Shown here piece by piece: positions 25,301 to 38,815 of a stretch of 64,000 bases of DNA; position 1 is the first letter of the stretch; every line of letters begins with the position of its first letter. Below the pieces are notes generated by a model that searched no databases, was not told the DNA's origin, and saw nothing but the letters and a program-made list of their open reading frames with translations. Source of the DNA: Prunella strophiata (Eukaryota; Chordata; Aves; Passeriformes; Prunellidae); NCBI GenBank assembly GCA_036583965.1, contig JAZBQD010000001.1, forward strand, positions 14,809,892-14,873,891. Direction: 5' to 3'. Both the position numbers and the translations under genes were made by a program.

Positions 25301-28300
25301 GGTCCTGAAATGAAAATATAGATTAGCTTCTGAATATGGAAAATTATCTTGTTTAGATTTAAAGTATTCATATTGGTTTCATATTAAAAAATCCTCTAAA
25401 ATAAAAGAGGTCCTTTTCGAAATGCTGAAATTTTCCTTGGGCAAAGTTAATTGGGAGAAATTTCCTCATGAAAGAATCTAAATGAAATATTTTTACTCAT
25501 GGCTGTAAGTAATGGCCCCTTCTGACTCCATTGTCAGTGAAAAAAAACCCAAACCCTCAGCAATCTTTTAGATGCAAACTAGAAGACAATATAACTTTTA
25601 TAAAACCTGTCTCTTAATTCCAAAATTCTGCAGCATCCTTCATGTTCTGGTAGAGTGGATAAGGAGAGATGTGGATTAAAACTGGTTTTACAAAAGCAAA
25701 CCCAGATTAAGAAGGTTGATGAGTGAAATGTAAAACCACCTCAGTTTGCTCAAAACTTTTATCTGTTTCTCTCTTCAACTCTAAACTTTCATGGATGAGA
25801 TAAAATAGGAACTGAATCCAAACAAGCCGGTTTTGCAAAAGCTCCTCAGCTCTTCTCTAAAAATAAGATTAAAGAAATCCTCTAGACTGCAGGAGATGAC
25901 TTTATCTCGTTACATTGCAAACCTCATTCCCTTACTTTAAATCTTCTTCTCTCTTACTAAAGATAACTAATAGGGATGCTGAGAACCATTGTATTCTGTT
26001 GACATCTTTAAACATAAAGCAAGCTATCAATATCTGGCTTTCAAGGGGTCTCTCTGCTACCATTCTCAAGTACAAAAGTTTATAGTCATATCATTATGAG
26101 AAAGACATATTTCTACACATGCTAATGGAATTTACTTTTGTGAATCTTATTGAGGAACCCGGGACACCAAGGACATTATTGTGCTGTGATTTGTGCTGGT
26201 GTAACACCCCTGACTTCAGCAGAATTACATGTGATTTCCTCTCTACTATCCTGCAGCAGACAGGAGTCCAGAGACACTGGGGCAGGCCACGGGCAGGAAA
26301 CAAAAATTCTGTGTCTTTTTAAGACAATTTATAGTAATGAAATATGATAGCTAAAATCACATCCCATTATGATAGAAAATTGTGACATGGTGGCTTTTCT
26401 GGAGCTGCATTCAGTTCTTTGTGAGGTGAACTTACTGTGACAGGTTTAGACATTTGTCTGGACAAGCCCTGCATATTGTTTTAAGAATTCTTGTTTTTAA
26501 AATAGCACTGATGGCAACAGTTTGCACAGAACTATCAATATGCAGCATTCTTGGCAAAGATGTATCTGGCAGGGAGGAAGGAGGCAAATTCTTTTTTTCA
26601 TTTGCCACAGTGAGAAGTTAATGGAATGGGTCTAGATCTGTAAATACTTGAGATGAGACTCTGGCTCAATATCCTTTGCACAGCTCACTGAAAATGCTGA
26701 CCAACACAATAACTTAATTAGTATCAACTGAACTCCTCTAAGTCTCTGAGTAGTTTCCCTGATGATGTTTTCCTTTGCTTTTATTTAGCACGGCGTGATG
26801 AGCCCGTTTCACTATCTGACACCCTCTGGGCCAAGTGCATCCCCCTTGTAACAAGATCTCTCATATTTAGAGAATTACTTTGGGATGAATGTGGTCTCCT
26901 GTGTTTGCACTAAGTATAATACAGACACTAAACTGTGGATTATTATTTCCTAGTGGGAGATCTGTGTCTTGTGATGAGATTAAGGAGGATGCAGCTGTGA
27001 ACGGGACCAATCTGGCTAAGTTGCTCCAAAAAAATTTAACTAGAGTAACTCTGGTTTGTGAAAAACTGGCTATGTGCTACGTTCAGAAATAAGCTCCCAC
27101 ATAAAATCCTTGCAAAGCATGTGCAAAGCTCCTTTGTGGTAAAACAGAGCTGTTTTGACTAGCCATATATGTTTCCTGTGTAAATCCGCCACATCCTGGT
27201 CTATGGCTCACTTGCATATCAAGTTTTCATGTGAGTCAGATTCCCAAGGCATCTTTGCAGAATAATAAAGTCATACATGACCATGTAAATGATACTCCTG
27301 AAAAAGCCCCTCAGTCTTCTTTACAAAGTCATTTCCAAGCCCAGATTTACACATTCCAGTTTCCAAAGCTGCTCAGATAATTGCCAAAACAAGAGCGCTC
27401 CACTGTGCTCATCTCTAATTAGTAAAATCTGACTTTTGTCTTCCTGTGACAATAGCTTTGCATGTCTCTGAGAAAACAGGAGATTTATAGGATACTGGTG
27501 ATATTTATTTTGAGATGGCATTTTGTTCATCATTTCAATACAGCCAAATTAAAGGCAGCATTTCTGTTCATTTAGATCATAATTTGTGCATTCCTTTTAT
27601 CATTGCAATCCCTGAGAATGTGGAAGATACAAAATCAGTATAACACATTAGCAATAGATAATACAGTCTAAATAAACATAATAAGCTTTCCTATATGTCT
27701 CTAGACCAAACCTTATCTAAAAATACCCTAATGAAGCTGAACCATCCAATTACTTGTTTCTTGGAGGAACCCCTTATTAATGACATTGCAGTGAGGGAAA
27801 AACATTAATTATTGGACACAGTGGGATCTTTTACATTCTGTCTAGTCTGAACAGCACCAATTAATACAACAATAATTATCAGCTAGCATGGCAGGCTGGC
27901 TGAGCACAGCTCCTATCTGCTGATTGGGTGGGGAATGTGGGACAGCTCTCAGGCTGTGCAGATCTCTCAGACTTAGACCCCTTTTATTTTTTTGCACTGC
28001 TATGTGAGAACAGAATCCTAGAGATATTAGAGCAGGTGGATTACCCCATTGGGGCAGGGGCTGTTCTTATGAGAGGCAAAGCACAGGTGCCACAGTGTGA
28101 GAAATGCCATTCCCTCCTTCATCTCCCACCCACCTGCTGTCTGACTTTCTGTCACTCCAGGTTTAACATGATCACTCTTTGATAAGAGGAGTGTGATGGC
28201 ACAAGCTTTTAAAGTTGTCTGTTTGCTTGCTCCCTTGTCCTCTCCCCAGCTATCTCAAAATGACAGTTTACAAATGCAGGAGCAAATGTTGACATGATTT

Positions 28301-29478
28301 ATTGCCACCACTGTTGCTGCAAAGCAGAATGCCTATTCTTCATCAAATTCAACCTGAGGCAAACACCAAGTATGGGAAACTTCAGCTCAAAAGGTTAAAG
28401 TCTGCAAAAGTTCTAAGTGACTAGAGGAGGAACAATGGAAAGTGTTAGACAACCTGAATAACAGGCGTTACTACTCCACTGCCTATAATAATAATAATTC
28501 ACCTTTTATCCATCCAAGATAAAAGGACACAATGTGGGAAAATTAAGCTGTATAGACATCTTGGGGATATCTCATCTGAGATCACACACCACTTCTTTCT
28601 TGTGGTTATCATGATTTTATCAGAGCCACTTTGAAGTCTATATAGCCTTATATCTCAGTTATCTACATTTCATCCTGTATGTATTTATTGCAGATGGGCC
28701 TAAGCTGCTAAATTCAGATCCAAATCCAGATTCTGATTTTGAATTCCCTAAGGTCTGTAGCTAGCTTGAAGCTAGGGTTTTGGTTTGGAATCATCTCTAT
28801 TTATGGGTAAGAAAAAGGGGTTTAATGTATGCTCTCCCAGACTGCACAGCTCTGTATATGTGCACACAGAGTCCCTCTACCTCACATGTACATCTAGGAA
28901 AAATAGAGTGTGGCTATGTAATTAAAAGCTGCCTACACTGGTATTCATACCTTAAAGAAGGATGGATTTATAAGTGAGCTTTAGCTTTGACAGTTTTGTG
29001 ATTTCCTTTAAAACCTTAACAAGCTTTTATCCATGTTTTAACATCTGGAGCTCCAGCACAGAAAAACACCCTCAGCCCTGCCTGGCATACAGGTAAAAAC
29101 TACAGCCAACACAGGGTATTTTACAAGTCTTTGTGCACCAGGGTCTGTTTTTCTGTGTTACCTGTAGCCCTGACTCCAGCAGCAAACAAACGATGACACA
29201 GATGTAAATAGGGTTATAGAAAACCAGGCTGCCACTTTATTTAAAGCTCAAGAGGAATTCCCAAGGGGAAGGAGTGTCCTGTTCACAGGGAGGGGACACC
29301 AATCAGCTACACCAGGAACAAACTTCCCTTGTTCTGAGACAAGAGTGTGTAGGATAAGCAAGCCCTCTGTGACTAAAGGGAACCAGAAATGCTTCTACCT
29401 TTTGCATAATACTGATGTGCTAATTAGGGCACTGATATCCTCAGAGGGCAAGCTCAAATCTGATGATATGTACAAAAC
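19388..29478. other. Long non-coding stretch, no gene recognised
   Basis: About 10 kb without a recognisable gene or transposon. It includes a TC-rich patch near 19620-19745, a mixed TG/TA tract at 21682-21746, a (GT)6 run at 22984-22995 and A/T-rich single-copy DNA, as at 20550-21400 and 27540-27890. The GC-richer interval 24140-24590 has open frames on both strands but no family similarity. A small motif cluster with retained CpGs is seen at about 26788-26812. Confidence 0.55.
21682..21746. repeat. Mixed TG/TA alternating purine-pyrimidine tract
   Basis: Imperfect TG and TA dinucleotide runs alternate, and a CATGTGT/ACACATG inverted pair lies inside. Such tracts are prone to length change and non-B DNA structure. 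Confidence 0.75.
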
Positions 29479-29537
29479 ACACACTCTCCCCTCTCTCTCT
29501 CTCCCCCTCTCTCTCCCTCTCACTCTCTCACACACAG
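29479..29537 (+). repeat. CT-rich pyrimidine microsatellite
   Basis: An imperfect (CT)n tract with CCCC interruptions, flanked by ACAC on the left and CACACACA on the right. The core is almost purely pyrimidine on the plus strand and about 50 bp long. Confidence 0.88.
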
Positions 29538-31309
29538 GCAAAGCATAATCAGATGGACAGTGGCAGCAGAAATCAAGGAAAACAACTGCAGAAATAGTGT
29601 AAAAATGCAGGTCCAAGAGATCAGGTGGCATTCCTTTGTCAGGAAACTGGCTGCTTGTATGGAGTCAGTCTGCCATCACAACATTGTCATTTGCTCAGTG
29701 GCTCTCTCAAGGTGCTGAATAGGGACAATCCAGCCTTGCTCTGTCTTTTTGTTCTTCTTTAACCATTTGATTGTCATAATTTGTCATCATTTGATTACAT
29801 GATGACATATTAATCATAGTCCAACACAGAGACAGACTTTACAGCAGTATGAGTGTATTATCTGACAGTCTTTCCCTGTTCTGTGATTTGAAGCACAAGC
29901 ATCTCTTTCTCCCACTCTTCTCTATCACCTGGACTTCCTAAACCTAATGAGGTGATAAAATGCTCTCCACCAGGGATAATCCATTTTCCCAATATAACTT
30001 AATTCCTTAAAGCTTCACATCTGGAAGAGACTTCCAGAAACTACATCTCAGCACCAGGGAGCTGGCATTTCCAGCTCTGAAATACCATTTCTTGAAAATA
30101 AAAGCCTTTTGTCTGACTAAAGACACATTGTGTCTGGAAATGTTGAAAAGGAATTTCCACAGCAAATGTTTATTTCTGAGTCTAAATATCCTGCTGGAAT
30201 TGATGAGCTCTAATAAACTGTTTGTGAAACTGGAGAGGTGTCATTATATGCTCGACCTGAATAGGTATTTCTTCCTTCTGTAAAACCTGGAGCTTCTAAT
30301 TTAACCTTGTAAATATGATGTAACACTTCTGTCTACAATAAATTGTAAGCAGGGACACTTTTAAAATGATCCTTAAGTCCTGTTGCAACACATTTCATCA
30401 TGCAGAAAACACAGGAATGTTGCAGAGAGACAGTCTGTTTATCAGGAAAAGTTAAAAAAAAAAAAAATTTGCCAGTAGCTATTGCCCCACAGATGCATTG
30501 AGACTGCAAAACTTTTTTAGCCATCACCTGCCAGATTATGGAGAAGCATCTGAGGGGTCAGTTCCTGAAATCCCATAATTTATCAGTACTCAGGGCACCC
30601 TGTGATTTGCAGAAGCCACTCACTGCTCTCAGCTCATGGGGGATCCTATCATGGCATGTACCAGCACAGGACCACTAACTTAAACCAGTCTGGAATTCCA
30701 GGATTTACAAAAACAACCAGACAATCTGCACAATTACCCTTTTACCTGACAAAATGCTACAAACCAATGCTCCTCTATTTTATTAGTCCATGCTTTGCTT
30801 TAATCCAAGGACATGTTGCTCCAGGGGAGAGAGGAAGGGATGGGAGAGGAGCAGGGAAGGATCACAGGGAAGGCAGAACAAAGGTGGATGAAAGGAGGGA
30901 ACGGTGTCATGCCTTATTTGCTGGTCACAGAGTAACAGAGGTTGAAAAGGCACTAACAGGAATTATCCCTCAACATCTGCTCCCTGCAAAAGCCACAAGC
31001 AGAGTGAGTCAGGGGTGCTGCTCAGTGGCACCACTCCCATGGGACCACAGAGCACTGCAGGATTTCTCAGGGCATGTTCTGCCAGCACCATTAACCTGCC
31101 ATGCCAAGATGGCAAAGATAACCCACGCTCACATATTTTCCTTTGGTCCACAGTCAGAAATTGGATTCTTTGAGGGGCCGGAAGCTCTGTTCTGATAAGC
31201 ATCCACATTTTTTTAGTTCTCTTGCTTTGATCTCCCAAGCAATCCAACCTGTTCCCAAAGATTCCCCTTCAGACCTCTAGCTCCCACACAACTGTTATTT
31301 CCAGCAATC

Positions 31310-31312
<3 letters not shown>
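29538..31312. other. Non-coding stretch with the longest open frame in the window
   Basis: An open frame spans 30602-31195 (197 codons from GTG; the first ATG is near 30656, leaving about 179 codons). Its product has an Arg/Glu/Gly-rich middle derived from a purine-rich patch at 30822-30902 and no domain I recognise. It ends 118 bp before an A31 run. A decayed retrocopy is possible, but I see no polyadenylation signal close to the A run and no clear target-site duplication. An A14 run sits at 30454-30467. Confidence 0.35.

Positions 31313-31343
<31 letters not shown>
31313..31343 (+). repeat. A31 homopolymer
   Basis: An uninterrupted run of 31 A residues, the longest homopolymer in the window. 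It may be a retroposed A tail or simple slippage. Confidence 0.95.
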
Positions 31344-31345
<2 letters not shown>

Positions 31346-34300
31346 TTCCTACAGGGGTTAAATAAAGAGCAAAATCTAGAAAATAAAGAAAAAAACTGAA
31401 AAATTATTTGAAATTGTAGAAAAGAAAGTGTTTCATCAAACACTTTTCAAAAAATGAAGAATGGACTGATGATAGCATTTTTAATCAAATTTTTTAAAAA
31501 ATTATTCTTTGTCACCAGTGTTTTCAAATATAGGCAAATTTTTAGTTTTCAAACTTTTCATACACCTCAAATAACTACTAACCTGTCCCATGTCTGACAC
31601 TGTACCATCATTTCTGGAAGCAGAGATAACTTAAAGAGAAATCAACTCAGAGCAAAACCAGGAATCTGAGGCAGGGGCTGAACTGAAGAAATTGGCCTTG
31701 CCCAGTTCACCAAAACTATTTTTTTAAGACACAAAAGATGAAAGAGTTTTTATTCCTATAAAGAGACATATTTTCATTAAAGTTGAAATGTACTGAAAGG
31801 GCCATCAAATAGAAAGTTAATTTAATGGGTGACAAAATCTGACTCCAAATTTCTTGAATTTTGGTTGTCTAATTTGAGCCACAGTATAAACAACAGCACC
31901 AATTAGCTAGTTTTCTTTTAAGAAGTCTCAAGCTGTACCTAAAAGACTGTTGTTCTGTCTAGTTAAACACTCATGCATTAAAATGCTAATAATTAAACTG
32001 TTACGACTGACTAATGAACTCTGCCAACTATAAATGATGGTCTTGTTAGATTCACTGCACAGCAAGGCTTCCTTTGTACTGAAAAAGTTAAAGGTTAAAG
32101 AGCTCTTGAAAACAGCGAGCAGCATCTAGAAGCAATTACATTTTTTTCCTGGAAACTAATAGTTGTACAATAATGTTTCAATTCGCACTCCGAAAAAAAA
32201 AATAATTACTATGAGCTCCATTCATCAGAGCAAATCTGCAGCTTTCTACACCATGGCAGGTTGTTAATTTGGCTTCTGCATCCAGCCTACTCAGCTATAA
32301 TCTGGTGTTTTGCAGAGCCTTTTATTGATCCTGCTCATGGAAACTAAAAGGGCAAAGACTCGAGCTTGACTTGTGATACCTGTTGAGTAGCACTCACTCA
32401 CATCAGAAAAACACTGGGAGATTGAATTTCAAAAGGCTTATGTGGCAGATTTCCTTGGATATAGTGTTTATTCTCTGCTTGTCCCTGTGCATTGACTTCC
32501 AGACAATACAGTCTCTGGGAAATGCAGGAAACAGAGCTGGAACTGGAACTGGATTCCTGCTTGATTACATCTGTGACTGCAGCTATGCTTCTTGACAAAT
32601 TCCACCTGGGTGAGGAGATTTGGGATTCCAGCGTGGCCACTCAATGAAATTGTGAGTTTTGAAATCAAGGCTTTCCTATGAACCTCACATTCCAGGAAAA
32701 TAAATAGAATTTCCTCTGTCAAAAATCCCTTGATCTTGGATTAATCATCAAAAATAGTTTATATGAACCCTAGATGAAATATTCAATATTCAATGAAGAA
32801 ACTAAGATATAAATGAGCATGTACAGAGGGGCATCTTTCCATTCATTCAGTTATGTGCTGAAAGCAGCTAAAGATTTCCCTTGGCTCTGCTTGAATTGCC
32901 TGCACTTGAATTTTTGAGATATTTGTGCATTGGAGAAATACTCAGCCAACTTGATTGCTATCAAAATAACTTTCACAATTATTTTCCAGACTATTGCTTC
33001 AAGAGCTTGTACAGTGAACATACTGGTGGTAGGGAAAAATGTTGAAAAAAGATTTTGCAAAATCTCCCAAATATGGCAACGTGCCTTCAACCTAATGGAA
33101 AATCTTTCCAGCAGTAGACTTATCATACATCCTGATGGGTCTTTTTTTTTTTTTTCTTTAATGCACATTTGCTTTTGCACATTTGCTGTGGAGTCATCAA
33201 CATACAGATATATATATATATATAAATGTATTCTCTGAGGCTCAGGAAATGGCCAGCATGCTAGGTCATGAAAAGTGCAGTTAATTATTTCACTCTGCTT
33301 CTTTTATAATAGGGCCCACCACAGCATGCACAGACTTTTCCTTAGGATGTTTATTTGATTGAGGAATGACATTATATTCCAGCATCCATTTCATATCCAG
33401 AAAAATGATAAAAAAAATAAAACTATTTCAATTTTGTCCCTGTTAAGAATTAATCAATATGAATCTGTAATGGCTGAACAACATGGAATAAAAACCAGTG
33501 GCATGGTGGAAACAGGAACTGTGAGCACAAAGGATAACTTGGGATATCATTCTTTGGATGATATTAAAAAGATATTGTCCAAGAGAATCACCTTACCCAT
33601 CAGTGAAAACAAACCACCTGCTATTTTTTTCTAAGAGAAGAGCTTCTCTTGAGGCAAAGAATGTAGTAAACTCACAGTCCTGAGGAAGAATTTGTGTGCA
33701 GCATTGAGACAACAACTATGGGAGACAAATACTCAACTTTAAACAGCCAACACATGGGCCAATATATATAATTATTCTCAACTTTACACTAAATTTTATA
33801 GTATTGATGTAAAACAGGTGAGTGAGAGATGATTGTCAGCTCTCAGTGTGAATTTTCTTCTTGGACCTTGTGAATTTGGCTCTTTTTCTATGAAATATTG
33901 AAAGGCATGGCAGATATAGATTTTGCTTTTTCTCTCAAGAGCTGGTCACCATGCCACCCTTCTGACACTTACAGACACCCTCATTTGTATGATCCTCTTA
34001 TTAAACTTCTAGTGAGGAACTGGGAAACTGGGTGAGACAGCTGCAAACACATGGAGTGTCTGAAAGGTCTGAACAACCCTCTCTTATCTCTTATTTTCAC
34101 CTCTACAGATTTCCCAACACTGTGGTCAGTGCTGTGTACAGTACACAAATTGTAAATAAAATTTCATTCTTCAACATGTTTGTAGCTGACAGGAGATACA
34201 AAATACTAACAACCTACTTGGTCAGCACCCCATCATCAGATATCAGCAAAATGTTGCAAAGTCCAGGCAACAGAGTAATTTGAATTTTTATTATTATCTA

Positions 34301-37300
34301 AGAGTAGGGTTAAGGCTCTCAGCCAATAATATATTTTGGGCTCTTTCCTGATCTATAATGTTGGCATCCTGAAATTAACAATAGTGTCTTGTAGACCTTA
34401 GTGAGGATATTAATCAAAAGAGATCTTTGAAATGTTAGACACACTGAATAAAGGGGAAATACATGATACCAAAGCACAAACTCACCAGAATCATTGGTTT
34501 TCAAAACTGACTTCATCAATATTGGGCTCAGTTTTGCTTAGAGAGGAAATGGGAAAAAAATAGTAAAAAGAAACTTTGACCATAATATGGGATAACAGGT
34601 GGTAAAGATGCAGAGAGTACTTGCAGAGAGAATTGTTAGTCAAACATAGCTGTCCTAGACCTGGTGTGTTGGCTTGGTGGAAAAAACACCTCTAGATGCA
34701 GATAGCTGCAGTATAAACTACATTTCATTGCTTTCTATTGCTCAGCTTCCAAAGAGTCCTTGCCTCTCTCTAACATGACAACAGAGACATCAGCTAGGAT
34801 GCAGTTCATAAAAACAACAACAGTTAAAAGAGTCAACTTTTATAGAAAAAAAGAGCATTATAAGTACTAGGGAAAAGTTTTGTGAATTCAGGCTAGCTAT
34901 TCAAACATTTAGACCACCCCTAAAATAGCAGCTACAGTTCACAGGGGCCAGAGCTACACAAATTCCAGCTCTCCCTATGTGGTAAGTCTAATACTTTCTT
35001 TTCTTATGCTTTAAGGACTTCAAATAGGGTTTGTGCATTTGACTCCTTTTATCTCTTTCATAGAGTTCTCTCTGCTTTTAAATCCCTAAGTATCTCTGTC
35101 CTCCCCCTGCCATTCCTTAACAGATCCAGGACAGCACAAATAATGCCTCTTGGCTTTGAACACATCATGGCAAATTTCACTGACAGAGGGAAGATGTATG
35201 AGCAGTTATCTGGGATAGTTTTACACCAATCCATCTATTGTCCCCTGTGTTCAAAATCTTGGGCTGGAATGAATTTCAGGCAAAGTGCATCCCTCAGAGG
35301 CCACTTAAAAACAGAATAGGTTCTGTCTGAGGTCCCAGTCCTATCTGATGCTAAGCACCTTACTGCATCAGGACCTCACTGAGAAATATTCCACTTAGAT
35401 TTCTCCAGGGCTTCACAGGGCTTTGTCTCTGGACAATGGAAAGATGACAGCAACAGTTTTGGTGCCTAAAATCCTCCACAGTTCTAGGGAAAAAATGACC
35501 CCATCAGTATAAAAAGATACCAAGTCAACTGGCAGAAATTAAGAAGGAAATATTTAAAAGGAAGGGGGAAAAAACCTTCCTAAATGATGCCCCACAGGTT
35601 TCTCTCTTGCTTCTGCTACCATGTAGGGTTTTTTGGGCAGGCAGCCCTTGAAGGGATTCACCTGAATAAAGCTGCACAATTTTGTCCTACATGTATAGGA
35701 CTGGGGCTTTTGTAAGATATTCATGACAGAGACTTGTATTTCTTCTTCTGTCTGGTGCCTGTTGTTCTTTTGAGCATGGTATAAAACAAGAACTAATCAT
35801 TACAATACTAGCATGGAAATCCAGTTATTTAAATTTTCTAGGTACTCTGTTTAATCAGTGCAGTAAGACAGAGACTATTTGGTGTCTCCATAGTACTGTG
35901 CTTGCATACTTTGCCATAAATTTTAGCCTTTGGTGAGAAAGACAATAGTTATATAAAAACATCCACTGCTCTGCTATTGTATTATAATTCCAAATGCAGG
36001 AATTCTGTGTTTCAGCTAAGACATATTTGCATAATATTAAAGCTTGAATTATAAAAAAATGTGAAATGCCTGCAGTTTATATTGTGAAACATTTGAAAGT
36101 AAAGCAGATTTTTACAAACTTTTCTGTAGCACTGTATTTTGAAACATGCAGTTCATTAGGGAAGAAAACACAGCTTGTGTAATGAGGGATTGCTATAAGT
36201 AGATTTAATATATTCTAGCATTTAAATATTGTTGATCATAAAAGATTAAATGCCCTATGGTTTCAATCCTCTTATTAAATGCAGCAAATTTATTTTTCTT
36301 GAGTGCGGCAAGTAAGTTTGAACTAAAATGTAAATGCTTAACAGGCTCTGCCTATGTGCATGCAGGCGTGTGATGAAGAGATGGGGCATTTTCCCCAAAG
36401 CTTCAATTTCAACTTGCTAATTTGTTATCATTGTTCATTAACTATGTGGTTGACCTAAGATGAGCCCTGAAGGATTACAGAATATTTGTCTAACTATTTA
36501 ACAGAAGCTTATAAAATAATAGCATTTGTTAAACACCTCAGGTTTCCCTCCCACCAGCACTGTAATCTGAGGATGTTAAAGGGCTGGATGGGTTGAACAC
36601 AAACACAGTGGTGCTCAGTTGGGTCAGATGTGTCAGCCCAGCTTGGTTTGAATAGGTAACCCAGTCCACAGTGTAACTACATTAAAGGGAGTTTCTGAGA
36701 AACCACTGTCAGCTCTCTGATTTCATGCTGATTTGCTTCTGGATGGGAGCTGCTGTTTTTCATTGGGTGGTTGAGTAGCTGGGATAATCAAATTCATGTC
36801 ACCTGCAAGCAAGGGGGGAATGAAAAGCATGACTAAAAGGGAGGAAAACCAGGGTAGTGTTTCACTGTCACCTATGTCCTTAAAATACTGCTTACGTTTG
36901 CCATTACATTTGCTGTCTGTGGAGTTTCTCATGGGAATACTGACAACTCAAAGCTCACAAAAGCAAAGCCTGCAAAAGCTTTGCAGAGAGCAGAGCCCTC
37001 AGGTGCTGTTACCTTGCTTGAACACCACCAGTTTAGAGAAGTCTTCAATAAGGGGGGGACTGGGTGTCCCCCTTCCTCCTGCTCAGCAGCTCAGACCCCA
37101 GAGATTTTTGGTGTGTGGACCTGTTTGGACAGGAGCTGTGCAGCCCTGACTGGCCATAAAAGGTTTTTGCTGGAGCTTCCAGAGGACTTTGCACTATCTG
37201 CTGCTGTCATGCAGAGATAACCTAATTTCCACTACTTGATAAAAAAGACTCTCATATCTCAAAAGAAAAGAGAGCTCAAAAAAATTCAACACTTGAAGCT

Positions 37301-38743
37301 TGTTAGAATAAGAACACACCATATGGAAATTATCTACATTGCTTCTGTCAGGATGTACCAGATGGGGCTTAGGGTAACAGGCTTGCCTGCTCAGGCTCCT
37401 CTGCTCTCACCTCCCCCATTAGATGAACCTCAACACAAACTGCTTTTTACCTGCCATGCTGCAAAATGCTGTTGTACCAGCCTGAAAACCCAAGGAGGGA
37501 ATTCAGAGCCAGAGTCCAAGTGTCCTGCTGTGGCAGATCTGATCTCTCATTAAGGATTTCAACCCTGACTGGAAGCCCATGTGTACTAACCTTGCTCCTT
37601 GAGGACACAGCACAGAACTCACTGGTAAGGTCTCCCAGGTAGAAAGACATTTTTGAGAGTGTGGTAAATGTTGAGAACAAGTTCCAACTGCAGAGTTTCA
37701 GCAGAAACTTTAAATAATGCCATCAGGGATCTTATATGTGTTAGGACTGAACTTCAGAATTTACCCAACCCAACATAAGAAGACAGAACATGGACGTGTG
37801 TTTGCCCAGAAACAGACTTTCAGACCTTCTTGAAAATAAGTCCTTGGTACATGAGTGTTCCTTGATAGTTAAAGAGGTACTTCCTTTCTAAGCCTCTTTA
37901 TGAGTTTCCAGAAAAATTACTCCTTTAGGCTGATACTTTTGTAGCTTTTGGAAAGTTTGGTAAAAATCCATATGGTTGGTTTAGAGCATGCTTAAAGAAT
38001 TGTTTCAGATGTTAAACTTGTGCTAGGGTAACTGAAAACAGTTCAAACTTGGCATGTAATCTCCAGTGAGAAATGTGGGCTTGGATAAGTTGGAAAAAAA
38101 ATTGGTTCAGAAAGAAAGGAGTTATAAACAAGTGGAAATCGTATGCTTCAGTAATCCAGATGTGTGCCAGGCAAGCACAGACGTCTGGATAGCCACATGC
38201 TGGAATAAATGCATCTGTATTTATTTAAATGTGTGATGTAATGTGCATGTGCAAACATCTCAGTAAATGGTAGGCATGTTAATTTTTCCCATCTCACAAA
38301 ATAAATATAGACAATACATGAGATCGACATGTATGTCTGGCTGACCAACAGAATAACCCAGAGCTCTTGGACACCAATGAAAAGACTGTTCCTGAATGTA
38401 ATGGAACATGGGGCAGGGCCCAGTGCCCTACAATCCTGCTCATATATTAAAAAACAGAAAGGGTAAATACACATGTAAAATGTTAAAAGCCTCATCAGTC
38501 CTTAAAAGTTTCCATTACACTATCTCAGATAATGCTTGGTGCCAACTGTGATGAATTAAACTTTCCACAACCAGCAAAAGCTGTTCAAAACCTGAAATGT
38601 AATATACGATTTTCTTGATTCAGAATTTCAAAATACAACCTTTTAAACAGAGGTTCAATCATCAAATCCACAGGATAAGTAGCTCTGGATTTTCTTGCTG
38701 AAAATCCAAATTACTTGGGTGCCAAACCTTCATATGCCTAAAA
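31344..38743. other. Long AT-rich non-coding stretch
   Basis: No gene is recognised. The interval contains an (AT)n tract at 33207-33224 and a T14 run at 33142-33155. Single-copy AT-rich DNA with many homeodomain-like cores occurs at about 31850-32210 and 35800-36500. At 35558-35700 a purine tract is followed by an AATAAA signal, which I considered as an LTR and rejected. Confidence 0.55.
33207..33224 (+). repeat. (AT)9 microsatellite
   Basis: Nearly perfect AT dinucleotide run in AT-rich DNA. Confidence 0.85.
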
Positions 38744-38815
38744 CTGGTGTCACTCCACCAACTTCAGTGGAGTGATGCTGATTTACACCAGCTGCATGGC
38801 TGGCCCATAAATATT
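38700..38815. mobile_element. Relic of an ancient palindromic DNA transposon (MITE-like)
   Basis: A nested inverted repeat is visible. CTGGTGT (38744-38750) pairs with ACACCAG (38785-38791), and CACTCCAC (38751-38758) pairs with GTGGAGTG (38767-38774) around an 8-base loop. The words ACTTCAGTGGAGTGATGCTG, GATTTACACCAG and TGGCCCAT match, from memory, a widespread amniote palindromic element seen in turtles, crocodilians and birds. I cannot give its Repbase name with certainty. Only the core survives, and flanks are approximate. Confidence 0.6.

Noticed and set aside
35558..35700. Purine tract followed by AATAAA, considered as a polypurine tract plus LTR
   Set aside because: The putative LTR would be only about 110 bp. 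No TG...CA termini with target duplication or primer-binding site is seen.
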